Assembly (NCBI GenBank): GCA_947452555.1
Contig: CANGDH010000009.1
Location: 1-63,171 of the forward strand
Length of the DNA stretch: 63,171 nt
Reading direction: 5' to 3'
From: Bacteroidota bacterium
Lineage (GTDB): Bacteria > Bacteroidota > Bacteroidia > Chitinophagales > Chitinophagaceae
The first letter of the stretch is position 1, and the number at the start of each line of letters is the position of its first letter. The notes beneath the pieces are model-generated. The model was not told where the DNA came from and did no database searches. It worked only from the letters and a program-made list of their open reading frames with translations. This document shows positions 9,362 through 17,696 of the stretch, in pieces. The translations under genes were made by a program, and so were the position numbers.

Positions 9362-10543
9362 TTATTTTACAGCAGTTGTAATAGTTTGACCGTCATAGAT
9401 AGACTGAAAGCCTTCGGTAATCATTTGCTCACCTGCAGCTAAGCCAGCTAATATTTCAATATTGTTACCATAAAATTCACCCACTTTCACTACTTTTTTA
9501 CGTGCAATTAATTTTCCTTTTTCAGCAACTGCAACATAAATGAATTTTCCATTTTCGTCATTTTGTAAAAGATTAATTGGGATACTTATTGCATTTGCTT
9601 TAGCGTAATCTTTAATTTTAACTTGAACCAATTGGTTAGGTCTAAAATTCTTATCAATAGGTAATTTAGCTTCTGCATAAAAGCTTCTGCTTAAAGGGTC
9701 AATTACATTGCCTACAACTGCTAATTTAGAAGCAACTGTTTTTTGAAGATCAGGAAATGTCAAAATTGTTTCTGTACCAACTTTAACTTTACCAGCATAG
9801 TTCTCTGGAATTTGAGTCGTTAATTTTAAGTGCTCTGTGTTTACAATTTTTAATTGACCAGCACCACCAAATAATTCACCAACTTTAATATTTACTTCTT
9901 CAGCAACACCAGCAACGTCACTATAAACACTGGTATAAGCCAATTGGTCTCTTACCATTCCTAATTGCTCTTGAGCAGCTTTCAATTGACTTGCCATAGC
10001 GTCTGCATTGGTTTTAGCAGTTAACAATTGAATCTCACTACCAATATTTTGATCCCATAAATTCTTTTGTTTCTCATAAATAGATTTTGCTAAAGCAGCT
10101 TGTGCTTTAACGGTTTCAATATTTTGAGTTGCAGCAGCAGCACTTTGCTTAATTAAGCTATTGTCTAATTGTAATAATAGTTGACCCTTTTTAATAATAT
10201 CACCTCTTTTAACAAAAATGGCTTTTACTTGACCACCACCAGCGCGTGGTGTAACAAAAGAAACGCTTTCTGATTCTACCTTACCTTGTAATTCAATAAA
10301 GTGCGTAAAGTCCTGAGGAACTATTGGAGTTATGGCAACCAAAATTGCTTTTGCAGTTTCTGCACCACCTGCTTTTTCTAATTCTTTCTCCAATGTAGCA
10401 ATTTTCACATTAATGTCTAATGCTTGCTTTTTTAAGCTTGCAATTGCTATCTTTTTTGATTCAATACTATTTTCTCCACCACCGCCACAAGCTATTGTAA
10501 GCAATACTAGAACAGAGATAAATAAAGTTGCGATATTTTTCAT
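9362..10543 (-). CDS. RND periplasmic adaptor (membrane fusion protein), lipoprotein
   Basis: Adaptor linking the RND pump to its outer-membrane channel. The N-terminus MKNIATLFISVLVLLTIAC ends in a lipobox, so it is probably lipid-anchored at the inner membrane. A short coiled coil (SKKIAIASLKKQALDINV) precedes the barrel-sandwich domain (VTPRAGGGQVKAIFVKRGD, then GQLLLQLDNS). The helical hairpin spans about residues 135-190. The second lipoyl half (YTSVYSDVAGVAEEVNIKVGE), a beta-barrel and a membrane-proximal domain follow. The length (393) is normal. It sits 30 bp after tolC and 39 bp before the pump gene. Confidence 0.93.
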   Translation of the reverse strand: MKNIATLFISVLVLLTIACGGGGENSIESKKIAIASLKKQALDINVKIATLEKELEKAGGAETAKAILVAITPIVPQDFTHFIELQGKVESESVSFVTPRAGGGQVKAIFVKRGDIIKKGQLLLQLDNSLIKQSAAAATQNIETVKAQAALAKSIYEKQKNLWDQNIGSEIQLLTAKTNADAMASQLKAAQEQLGMVRDQLAYTSVYSDVAGVAEEVNIKVGELFGGAGQLKIVNTEHLKLTTQIPENYAGKVKVGTETILTFPDLQKTVASKLAVVGNVIDPLSRSFYAEAKLPIDKNFRPNQLVQVKIKDYAKANAISIPINLLQNDENGKFIYVAVAEKGKLIARKKVVKVGEFYGNNIEILAGLAAGEQMITEGFQSIYDGQTITTAVK

Positions 10544-10573
10544 TGTATATATTTTATTAAGTTTATTATATGA

Positions 10574-11917
10574 TTAAAGTTTACCTGTAGCTTTTAATAA
10601 ATCCACCTTAGCAATTAAGGCACTATATAAAGCATTCATGTAATTATTTTGTGCACTAACTAAGTCAGCTTGTGCTGCAGAAATTTCGGTATTAGAACCC
10701 GTACCTGTTTCAAATTTCTTTTTGGTTTGAGCATATACCGTTTCCGCTAATGTCATATTCTTCTTTTGGAATTGCACAGTAGCAACAGAAGACATATAAT
10801 TCAATTTAGCTTGTGTGATTTCGTTGTCAATATTATTCTTTAAAGCTTCAATTTGATTTTCCACTTGCTTTAATTCAATCTTAGTTCTTTTGATTCTAGC
10901 GTCTGTAGCAAAACCATTAAAAATGGGAAGATTAATATTTAAACTAACTAATGAAGTGGCAAACCAGTTACCAGATTCAAAAAAGTCAAATTTAGAACGT
11001 TGTGCATTTTTAGAATAAGCTCCTGACATACTCACAGTAGGCAAGTTGCTTAATTGGTAACGCTTAACATTAAACTGATTCATTTTCTTAACAGTGTTTA
11101 AGTATTGAAAATCTTTTCTGATGGCATATTGAAAATCGTTTTCAACTAAAACGTCACCTGTTAAATTTTGTTCATTAATTACGTCTGTTAATACCAAACT
11201 GTCTTTTACAGGCATACCCATCAACATTTTTAAACCCATATAACCAATGGCAACACTATTAGTTGCTTTTAATTTTTCAGTTTGTAAATTGTTTAATTGA
11301 ACACTTACTTTGTCTACATCTAATTTTTCTGCAAATCCATTTTGGTACATGATTTCAGCGTCATGTGCTAATTTGTTAAGTCTTTCAATATTAGCGTCTA
11401 AAATATTTAATTGAGTTTTACTTGCAGACAACTGATAGTAAATTTTATAAATATTTGCTTTAATACCTTCTTCTGTTAATGCCGCATTATTTACTTGCAA
11501 TTGCATGGAAGTAGACCTTGCTTGTAAAGCAATAAATACTTGACCGTCAAATAATAGTTGTTGAATATTAGCACCATAGTTGGCATTAAACTTTGTACCA
11601 AACTGAACAGGAATAAAGGTACCAGCTGCTTGACCAAAAATCTGACCAGGTAATAATGATGTTGGGATTTTAATATAGTCTGTACCACCTAAGCTAGTGT
11701 TAATAGTGGGTAAAGCTGCTGCAGCTATTTCTCTATTAGTTTGCTTTTGTGACTCAATAGCCAATAATGCATTTTTAACTTGCACATTATTCTTTTGAGC
11801 GTATACAATACAGTCGTCTAGTTTGAATGCATGAATTGGTTTATTTGCGTCTTGGGCTTGTAGGTTTCCTAAACTTATAAATCCGCAAATCAGAATTATT
11901 ATTTTTTTCATTTTCAT
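10574..11917 (-). CDS. TolC-family outer-membrane channel of the RND operon
   Basis: Outer-membrane component of the tripartite pump, 447 residues. A signal peptide (MKMKKIIILICGFISLGNLQAQ) is followed by AFKLDDCIVYAQKNNVQVKNALLAIE, the start of OEP repeat 1. The second repeat starts around NDFQYAIRKDFQYLNTVKKMNQFNV and includes the strand region LVSLNINLPIFNGFATDARI and the helix ending YAQTKKKFETGTGSNTEISAAQ. It lies 17 bp downstream of the TetR-type regulator and 30 bp upstream of the adaptor. It shares architecture, but little obvious close identity, with the TolC-like protein at 2630-3952. Confidence 0.92.
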   Translation of the reverse strand: MKMKKIIILICGFISLGNLQAQDANKPIHAFKLDDCIVYAQKNNVQVKNALLAIESQKQTNREIAAAALPTINTSLGGTDYIKIPTSLLPGQIFGQAAGTFIPVQFGTKFNANYGANIQQLLFDGQVFIALQARSTSMQLQVNNAALTEEGIKANIYKIYYQLSASKTQLNILDANIERLNKLAHDAEIMYQNGFAEKLDVDKVSVQLNNLQTEKLKATNSVAIGYMGLKMLMGMPVKDSLVLTDVINEQNLTGDVLVENDFQYAIRKDFQYLNTVKKMNQFNVKRYQLSNLPTVSMSGAYSKNAQRSKFDFFESGNWFATSLVSLNINLPIFNGFATDARIKRTKIELKQVENQIEALKNNIDNEITQAKLNYMSSVATVQFQKKNMTLAETVYAQTKKKFETGTGSNTEISAAQADLVSAQNNYMNALYSALIAKVDLLKATGKL

Positions 11918-11934
11918 ATATTTTATTGCTTGCT

Positions 11935-12588
11935 TTAATTATTAATTTCTAAAATTGTTGGTATGTTTTTATCTTGATTAGCTGCTTCATTTTTAGCTTG
12001 CTTGTATTGCTCCATAAGTCTCAAACCTTCTACCGACATCACACCATATATATAGTGTTCCATTATTTGTAAGTTCACACTGCCTACGTCGAATTTGCTT
12101 AACGGATATAACTGAGTATTAAAGGCAACGAATCCGGTTTCCAGTCGGTAGATGGATAAAATTTCTGGATCAATGTCTTTTCTATATACACCTTGTTGCA
12201 CCCCTCTAATTAAATTGGTTTTAATAATGCCGTGCATAAATTGATCCTTATGTTCCTGAATTCTTTTAAATGCTTCAGGAAAATATTTTTGAAGTTCTGT
12301 CATGGTAAGTGGGTTCATTTTTTTGAACATCACTTGAATGTCTTCCAATAAAAGAAACATCTCATGAACTGCGTTGTCTGCATTTTCCTGGCTTCTCTTA
12401 CATTTTAGGGATTGTTCTTCTAATTCCAAGTCCACTACAGCAAATACCAGTGCCTCCTTATCTTTATAAAACTGATAGATGGTTTTTTTGCTGATACCCA
12501 ATTGGTTAGCTAAATCGTCCATAGTAACAAACCGTACCCCATTAAGTACCATTAACTCTCGGGCTTTCAATAATATTCTATTTTCCAT
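11935..12588 (-). CDS. TetR/AcrR-family transcriptional regulator
   Basis: Probable repressor of the efflux operon it heads; 217 residues. The N-terminal TetR DNA-binding domain is clear: helix 1 ILLKARELMVLNGVRFVTMD, then the helix-turn-helix DLANQLGISKKTIYQFYKDKEALV (about 25-48). The C-terminal three-quarters is an all-helical ligand/dimerisation region with no recognisable ligand motif. It starts at ATG 12588, only about 17 bases after the predicted -7 element. An inverted repeat over the promoter is a good candidate for its own operator. Autoregulation is inferred. Confidence 0.92.
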   Translation of the reverse strand: MENRILLKARELMVLNGVRFVTMDDLANQLGISKKTIYQFYKDKEALVFAVVDLELEEQSLKCKRSQENADNAVHEMFLLLEDIQVMFKKMNPLTMTELQKYFPEAFKRIQEHKDQFMHGIIKTNLIRGVQQGVYRKDIDPEILSIYRLETGFVAFNTQLYPLSKFDVGSVNLQIMEHYIYGVMSVEGLRLMEQYKQAKNEAANQDKNIPTILEINN

Positions 12589-12605
12589 AACTTAATTTGA
12601 GGCCG

Positions 12606-12636
12606 CAAAACTACGGAAACTATTATGGTTTACAAA
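12606..12636 (-). promoter_or_regulatory. Bacteroidota-type promoter of the tetR-RND operon
   Basis: On the minus strand TTTG (12633-12636) is followed after exactly 19 bases by TAGTTTTG (12606-12613), an exact match to the phylum's -33/-7 consensus TTTG/TAnnTTTG. The tetR ATG is at 12588, so the leader is very short. Confidence 0.8.
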
Positions 12637-12642
12637 GTTTCC
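12615..12642. promoter_or_regulatory. Inverted repeat over the efflux-operon promoter, candidate TetR operator
   Basis: Perfect 7-bp arms GGAAACT (12615-12621) and AGTTTCC (12636-12642), 28 bp end to end. They cover the spacer and reach into the -33 element. Position and symmetry fit a repressor site for the adjacent TetR-family protein. Binding is inferred. Confidence 0.6.
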
Positions 12643-12710
12643 AAGTAATTTTTTTATATTTTATGTTGAATGGTAAAAAAGGTTGAAATTTGGGTCTAAA
12701 TCCTAATAAA

Positions 12711-13373
12711 ATGCCCAGTTTAAGGGAAAAAACAACCAAAAAGGCAATTTTAGCCGCATTTGCACAGCTCTTTTTTCAGGGAGTAGTGGTCTTGGCGCCC
12801 ATTGGCGTTACCGTTTGGGTTATAGTGAGCTTATTTAATTGGGTGGACAATTTCCTACCCAACTTATTGAATGCATTATTCCCAATTCAATTTGCTGCCG
12901 TAAATGGACAAATTCCAAAAGTCACAGGGCTAGGATTTGTGGTAGTTATTGCATTGGTATTAATTGTAGGTTGGTTGTCTTCGCTTTATTTTATGGAGCG
13001 TCTTGTTTCTGTTTTTGATAAGGTATTGGAACGCACGCCTGGGATCAAAATAATATACTCTTCTGTTAAAGATTTTTTAGAGGCATTTGCAGGTAACAAG
13101 AAAAAATTTGATCAACCAGTTTTAGTAAATGTGGATGCACCTGATGTATGGAGAATTGGTTTTATTACACAACAAAATAGTGAGCATTTTGGTATGCAAG
13201 AATTTGTCACTGTATATGTGCCACATTCTTATGCGATATCGGGGATTACCTATATAGTTTCACCAACAAGAATTAAAAAATTGCCAAAAGGAATTGGTGC
13301 TTCAGAAGCCATGAAATATGTAGTGTCTGGTGGTGTTACTACAATTGACGAACAGGATATTGAGCATGATTAA
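12711..13373 (+). CDS. DUF502-family membrane protein
   Basis: Integral inner-membrane protein of the DUF502 family (no established biochemical role), 220 residues from the ATG at 12711. An upstream in-frame TTG at 12690 is unlikely to be used. There are two hydrophobic segments, about 18-45 (FFQGVVVLAPIGVTVWVIVS) and 75-100 (GLGFVVVIALVLIVGWLSS). The family motif region FDKVLERTPGIKIIYSSVKDFLEAF and the soluble C-terminal domain (FVTVYVPHSYAISGITYIV) follow. It is divergent from the tetR operon with about 120 bp between starts, and is followed 77 bp later by serC. Confidence 0.88.
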   Translation: MPSLREKTTKKAILAAFAQLFFQGVVVLAPIGVTVWVIVSLFNWVDNFLPNLLNALFPIQFAAVNGQIPKVTGLGFVVVIALVLIVGWLSSLYFMERLVSVFDKVLERTPGIKIIYSSVKDFLEAFAGNKKKFDQPVLVNVDAPDVWRIGFITQQNSEHFGMQEFVTVYVPHSYAISGITYIVSPTRIKKLPKGIGASEAMKYVVSGGVTTIDEQDIEHD

Positions 13374-13450
13374 GTGCACACTAACTGAAAGAAAAAGGAA
13401 CAAGTAAAAAATATTTAATATTAGTAAAATAATTTAACCCTACTTATATA

Positions 13451-14518
13451 ATGGAATTACACAATTTTAATTCAGGACCTTCCATATTGCCGCAACAAGT
13501 TTTAGAACAAGCCGCTGCAGCAATACATAATTTTAATAATACAGGTTTATCTATATTAGAAATTGGGCATCGTACTCCTCATTTTATGGATGTAGTAAAA
13601 GAGGCACAAGAAACGGTAAAGAGATTGATGGGATTAGGAGATGATTATGAAGTATTATTTTTACAAGGAGGAGCTACTATGCAATTCATGCAAGTACCTA
13701 TGAATTTACTAGACGAACATGGTTTAGCTGCAATATGTGATAATGGAGTTTGGGGAAATAAGGCAGTAAAAGAAGCCAGTTTATTTGGGCCAGTAAAAGT
13801 GGTTGCAGACAGTTCCGACAAAAAACATACTTATTTAAAAAAGGATTTAGAACTACCAACGGGCACTACTTATTTACATATTACCACAAATAATACAGTA
13901 GAGGGAACGCAGTGGCATAGCTATCCTCAGGTGAATGTGCCATTAGTGGGAGACATGAGTTCAGATATATTTTGCAGACCTACTCCGTTTCATGAATTTG
14001 ATTTAATTTATGCAGGAGCACAAAAAAATATGGGAGCAGCGGGTGTTACATTAGTAGTTGTAAAAAAATCAATTTTAGGAAAAACAACAAGCGCAATTCC
14101 TGCTATTTTAAATTATCAAAAACATATTGAAGCGGGTTCATTAATGAATACGCCTCCGGTTTTTGCAATATATGTAAGCTTGCTAACATTAAGATGGATA
14201 GAGCAAGAGGGTGGATTAGTGGAGATGGAAAAACGCAATACAGAAAAGGCAAATTTAATTTATAATACAATTGACGATTTACCTGCGTTCTATTGTCCAA
14301 TTGCAAAAGAAGATAGAAGTATCATGAATGCTGTTTTCTTTTTAACTGATCCTAGTAGAGAAGCAGAATTTTTAGTTTTGTGTAAGGAAAAGGGCATGAT
14401 TGGTGTAAAAGGTTATAGAACTGTTGGTGGAATTAGAGTAAGTATGTACAATTCGCTTCCTTTGTCAAGTGTTAAAGCATTTTGTGAATTGATGAAATCC
14501 TTCGCTGAAAAAAATTAA
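13451..14518 (+). CDS. serC: Phosphoserine aminotransferase
   Basis: PLP enzyme converting 3-phosphohydroxypyruvate and glutamate to O-phosphoserine (serine synthesis; also used for 4-phosphohydroxythreonine in the pyridoxine pathway). Its 355 residues start with HNFNSGPSILPQ, typical of SerC. Also visible are the substrate/cofactor segment EVLFLQGGATMQFMQVPMNL, the PLP lysine in YAGAQKNMGAAGVTLVV (K192), and the C-terminal GVKGYRTVGGIRVSMYNSL. It lies 30 bp upstream of a DUF1015 gene, a common arrangement in Bacteroidota. serA is not in the window. Confidence 0.96.
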   Translation: MELHNFNSGPSILPQQVLEQAAAAIHNFNNTGLSILEIGHRTPHFMDVVKEAQETVKRLMGLGDDYEVLFLQGGATMQFMQVPMNLLDEHGLAAICDNGVWGNKAVKEASLFGPVKVVADSSDKKHTYLKKDLELPTGTTYLHITTNNTVEGTQWHSYPQVNVPLVGDMSSDIFCRPTPFHEFDLIYAGAQKNMGAAGVTLVVVKKSILGKTTSAIPAILNYQKHIEAGSLMNTPPVFAIYVSLLTLRWIEQEGGLVEMEKRNTEKANLIYNTIDDLPAFYCPIAKEDRSIMNAVFFLTDPSREAEFLVLCKEKGMIGVKGYRTVGGIRVSMYNSLPLSSVKAFCELMKSFAEKN

Positions 14519-14548
14519 ATCCCAAAAAAAAGTACGATCTTCGCGCCC

Positions 14549-15769
14549 ATGGCAAAAATTAGTCCCTTTGAAGCAGTACGTCCCCAACCACAGTTGGCGA
14601 AACAGGTTGCAAGTAAACCATATGATGTATTAAATAGTGCAGAAGCAAAAGTGGAAGCGGTAGGCAACGCGTATTCTTTTTTACATATCACTAAAAGTGA
14701 AATTGACCTTCCAGAATCTACAGATATCCATAGTCAAAAAGTATATGACATTGCATTAGAAAACTTGAATGCATTTTTACAAAGAGATGTATTATTTAAG
14801 GAATCAAAACCTTGCTATTATATATATCAATTAATCATGGATGGAAGAGCACAAACTGGTTTAGTTTGTGTTAGTAGCATTGATGATTATAATAATGACA
14901 TTATAAAGAAGCATGAATTTACGCGTCCAGAAAAAGAGCAGGATAGAATCAATCATATAAAAACAACAGGAGCACAAACCGGCAATGTGTTTTTAGCTTA
15001 TCGCAATCAAGCTGCTATTGACGCATTGATAGACAAGTGGAAGACAACAAAGAATGCTGTTTACGACTTTACTACCGAGGACGGTATTCAACATACAGTT
15101 TGGGCAGTTAGCGATTCTGAAGTGATAGACCAAATTACGCAGTTATTTGCAACAGAAGTTCCATTTACCTATATCGCAGACGGACATCATAGAGCAGCTT
15201 CGGCGGCAAAAGTGAAATTAGGTTTGGGGGCGAGTTCAAATTTCTTCTTAACTACTTTGTTTCCTTCCAATCAATTACATATCATGGATTACAACCGTGT
15301 AGTGAAAGATTTAAATGGACAAGCAGCTCATGCATTTATTGCAGCATTATCAGAAGATTTTGATGTTAAAGTAACTGAAGGAGCTTATAAGCCAAGTAGT
15401 TTACACAGTTTTGGAATGTATATTAATAGTAAATGGTATGTGTTAACAGCAAAACCAGGAACTTATAATGACGCTGATCCAATTGGTGTTTTAGATGTAA
15501 CCATTTTGTCCAATAATATTTTATCTAAATTATTAGATATCAAGGATCAAAGAACCGATAAGCGTATTGATTTTGTGGGAGGAATAAGAGGTTTGGGAGA
15601 ATTAGAAAAACGAGTTGACAGTGGAGAAATGGCTGTAGCGTTTAGTTTATACCCAGTTACCATAGACCAACTATTTAATATTGCAGATGCGGGTGAAGTA
15701 ATGCCACCAAAAAGTACTTGGTTTGAACCAAAACTAAGAGACGGATTACTGACGCATTTAATACACTAA
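14549..15769 (+). CDS. DUF1015-family protein
   Basis: Conserved cytosolic protein of the DUF1015 family, 406 residues; no proven function. Typical features are the N-terminal ISPFEAVRPQPQLAKQVASKPYD stretch, the central YIADGHHRAASAAKV motif (about 210-224) whose Asp-Gly-His-His looks catalytic or metal-binding, and the C-terminal YPVTIDQLFNIADAGEVMPP. Its position right after serC, before a strong terminator, suggests a two-gene unit with serine or PLP metabolism. That link is inferred from context only. Confidence 0.9.
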   Translation: MAKISPFEAVRPQPQLAKQVASKPYDVLNSAEAKVEAVGNAYSFLHITKSEIDLPESTDIHSQKVYDIALENLNAFLQRDVLFKESKPCYYIYQLIMDGRAQTGLVCVSSIDDYNNDIIKKHEFTRPEKEQDRINHIKTTGAQTGNVFLAYRNQAAIDALIDKWKTTKNAVYDFTTEDGIQHTVWAVSDSEVIDQITQLFATEVPFTYIADGHHRAASAAKVKLGLGASSNFFLTTLFPSNQLHIMDYNRVVKDLNGQAAHAFIAALSEDFDVKVTEGAYKPSSLHSFGMYINSKWYVLTAKPGTYNDADPIGVLDVTILSNNILSKLLDIKDQRTDKRIDFVGGIRGLGELEKRVDSGEMAVAFSLYPVTIDQLFNIADAGEVMPPKSTWFEPKLRDGLLTHLIH

Positions 15770-15789
15770 GTCAATCTTAATATAATCTA

Positions 15790-15819
15790 AAACCCAACGC
15801 ATCTGTGTTGGGTTTTTTT
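15790..15819 (+). terminator. Intrinsic terminator after serC-DUF1015
   Basis: AAACCCAACGC pairs with GTGTTGGGTTT (11 bp with one G-U pair) around the loop ATCT and is followed by a run of T ending at 15819. Strong Rho-independent terminator. The next gene starts only 31 bp later. Confidence 0.92.
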
Positions 15820-15849
15820 GTAACTTGTATCCACAATTTTGCTTGACTT

Positions 15850-17631
15850 ATGGAATGTAAAAGACTTTTCGATTGTATCGATCATCAATTAGCGCATTTT
15901 CCTCAAGAGGATATGTTAGCGGCCAAAGTAAATGGCGAATGGAGAAAGTATTCAACTAAAGAAGTGGCACAAACGGTTAATGAGTTAAGTGCGGGCTTGC
16001 TAAGTTTAGGCTTATCTGGGAATGATTTTACGCCAGAAGGAAGTGATAAAATTGCTATAATTAGTGAGAACAGACCAGAGTGGTTAATAGCAGATATGGC
16101 AACGCAACAAATAGGAGTTATCTGGGTACCAGTATATCCTACCACTAATCCCTTGGAATTAAGTTTTATATTAAACGATGCGTCTGTGCAATATATGTTT
16201 GCAAGTACAGTGGATCTGTATAATAAGGTAATGTCAATAAAAAACGAAGTGCCTTGTTTAAAAGAGGTTTATACATTTGACAAAATTGCAGGAGCAAAAC
16301 ATTGGACAGATTTGTGTAATAAGGACACCGATATTATTGCACAGGTGGATGTAATTAAAAAAACAATACCTGTGAACCAGGTTGCTACATTTATATATAC
16401 ATCAGGAACAACAGGAACACCAAAGGGGGTAATGTTAACGCATCGTAATATTTATTTTAATTTACAATCAGGAAAAGAAAGTTTCCCGTTCCCAGATGCA
16501 CCAGATCAAAAAGTATTAAGTTTTTTACCACTAAATCATATTTTTGAAAAAGTGGCTTCTTATATTTATATGTATAGTGGCATGAGTGTATACTATGCAG
16601 AAAGTATGGAGACCATTGGAGATAATTTGAAAGAAGTAGCACCAGACGGGTTCTCAACGGTACCAAGATTATTGGAAAAGGTATTTGAAAAAATAATGTT
16701 GAAGGGAGAAGCGTTGACAGGAGTAAAAAGAAAATTATTTTTCTGGGCGGTAGCATTAGCAGAACAATATGATAATATGATACCGGGATCATGGTGGTAT
16801 CAAACAAAATTAAAATTTGCAAATAAAGTAATCTTCTCAAAGTGGAGAGAAGCATTAGGTGGTAATGTCAAATTTATTGTAACAGGTGGTGCTGCATGTC
16901 AGGTGAAATTATTGCGCATTTTTAATGCAGCACAAATACCAGTCTATGAAGGATACGGACCTACAGAGAATAGTCCTATCATAAGTATTAATTTAAGAAC
17001 TGTGGGTGGAACTAAATATGGCACAGTCGGACATGTGATTAATGGAGTGCAATTAAAATTAGAAGCAGACGGAGAGATATGTGTAGCAGGCCCTAGCGTG
17101 ATGTTAGGATATTATAAACGTCCCGATTTAACAGCCGAAACAGTAATAGACGGATGGTTACACACAGGCGATATTGGAGAATTAATTGACGGCAAGTATT
17201 TAAAAATTACGGACCGTAAAAAAGAATTATTTAAAACAAGTGGTGGAAAATATGTGGCACCGCAGCCTATTGAAAACAAAATGAAAGAAAGTCCTTTCAT
17301 AGAACAAATTGTTTTAGTAGGAGACAATAAGAAATTTGTAAGTGCCTTAATTGTACCGGGCTTCTCTAAATTAAAAGATTGGGCAAAACAACATGGCATT
17401 GAATATACAAGCAATGAGGCTATTATTAAGAATACCATGGTGATTACCATGATTGAAGACATTGTAGAGGAATACAACACGTTGTTCAATCCAGTAGAGC
17501 AGGTAAAGAAATTCGTTTTATTGCCAAGAGAATTCACCATAGACAAAGGAGAGATGACACCAAAGTTGAGTATTAAGAGAAAGACGGTATTAGAAAACTT
17601 TGCGAAGGAAGTGATGGAAATTTATAATTAA
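15850..17631 (+). CDS. Long-chain fatty acid-CoA ligase (AMP-forming)
   Basis: Activates fatty acids to acyl-CoA through an acyl-adenylate; cytosolic or membrane-associated, 593 residues. The ANL-superfamily motifs are present: the phosphate-binding loop FIYTSGTTGTPKGVMLTH (about 180-197), VPRLLEKVFEKI, GYGPTENSPII, WLHTGDIGE and the hinge TDRKKELFKTSGGKYVAPQPIENK. The C-terminal catalytic lysine region (KGEMTPKLSIKRKTV) is intact. The length and the N-terminal fragment before the core fit the bacterial long-chain (FadD15/AAS-like) group. It appears monocistronic, between a terminator and a convergent gene. Confidence 0.93.
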   Translation: MECKRLFDCIDHQLAHFPQEDMLAAKVNGEWRKYSTKEVAQTVNELSAGLLSLGLSGNDFTPEGSDKIAIISENRPEWLIADMATQQIGVIWVPVYPTTNPLELSFILNDASVQYMFASTVDLYNKVMSIKNEVPCLKEVYTFDKIAGAKHWTDLCNKDTDIIAQVDVIKKTIPVNQVATFIYTSGTTGTPKGVMLTHRNIYFNLQSGKESFPFPDAPDQKVLSFLPLNHIFEKVASYIYMYSGMSVYYAESMETIGDNLKEVAPDGFSTVPRLLEKVFEKIMLKGEALTGVKRKLFFWAVALAEQYDNMIPGSWWYQTKLKFANKVIFSKWREALGGNVKFIVTGGAACQVKLLRIFNAAQIPVYEGYGPTENSPIISINLRTVGGTKYGTVGHVINGVQLKLEADGEICVAGPSVMLGYYKRPDLTAETVIDGWLHTGDIGELIDGKYLKITDRKKELFKTSGGKYVAPQPIENKMKESPFIEQIVLVGDNKKFVSALIVPGFSKLKDWAKQHGIEYTSNEAIIKNTMVITMIEDIVEEYNTLFNPVEQVKKFVLLPREFTIDKGEMTPKLSIKRKTVLENFAKEVMEIYN

Positions 17632-17696
17632 ATAAAAATTTTAACTTTAGACACTTGAATTAATTGTTATTGTGACTATTGGTTTATAATAATTAA

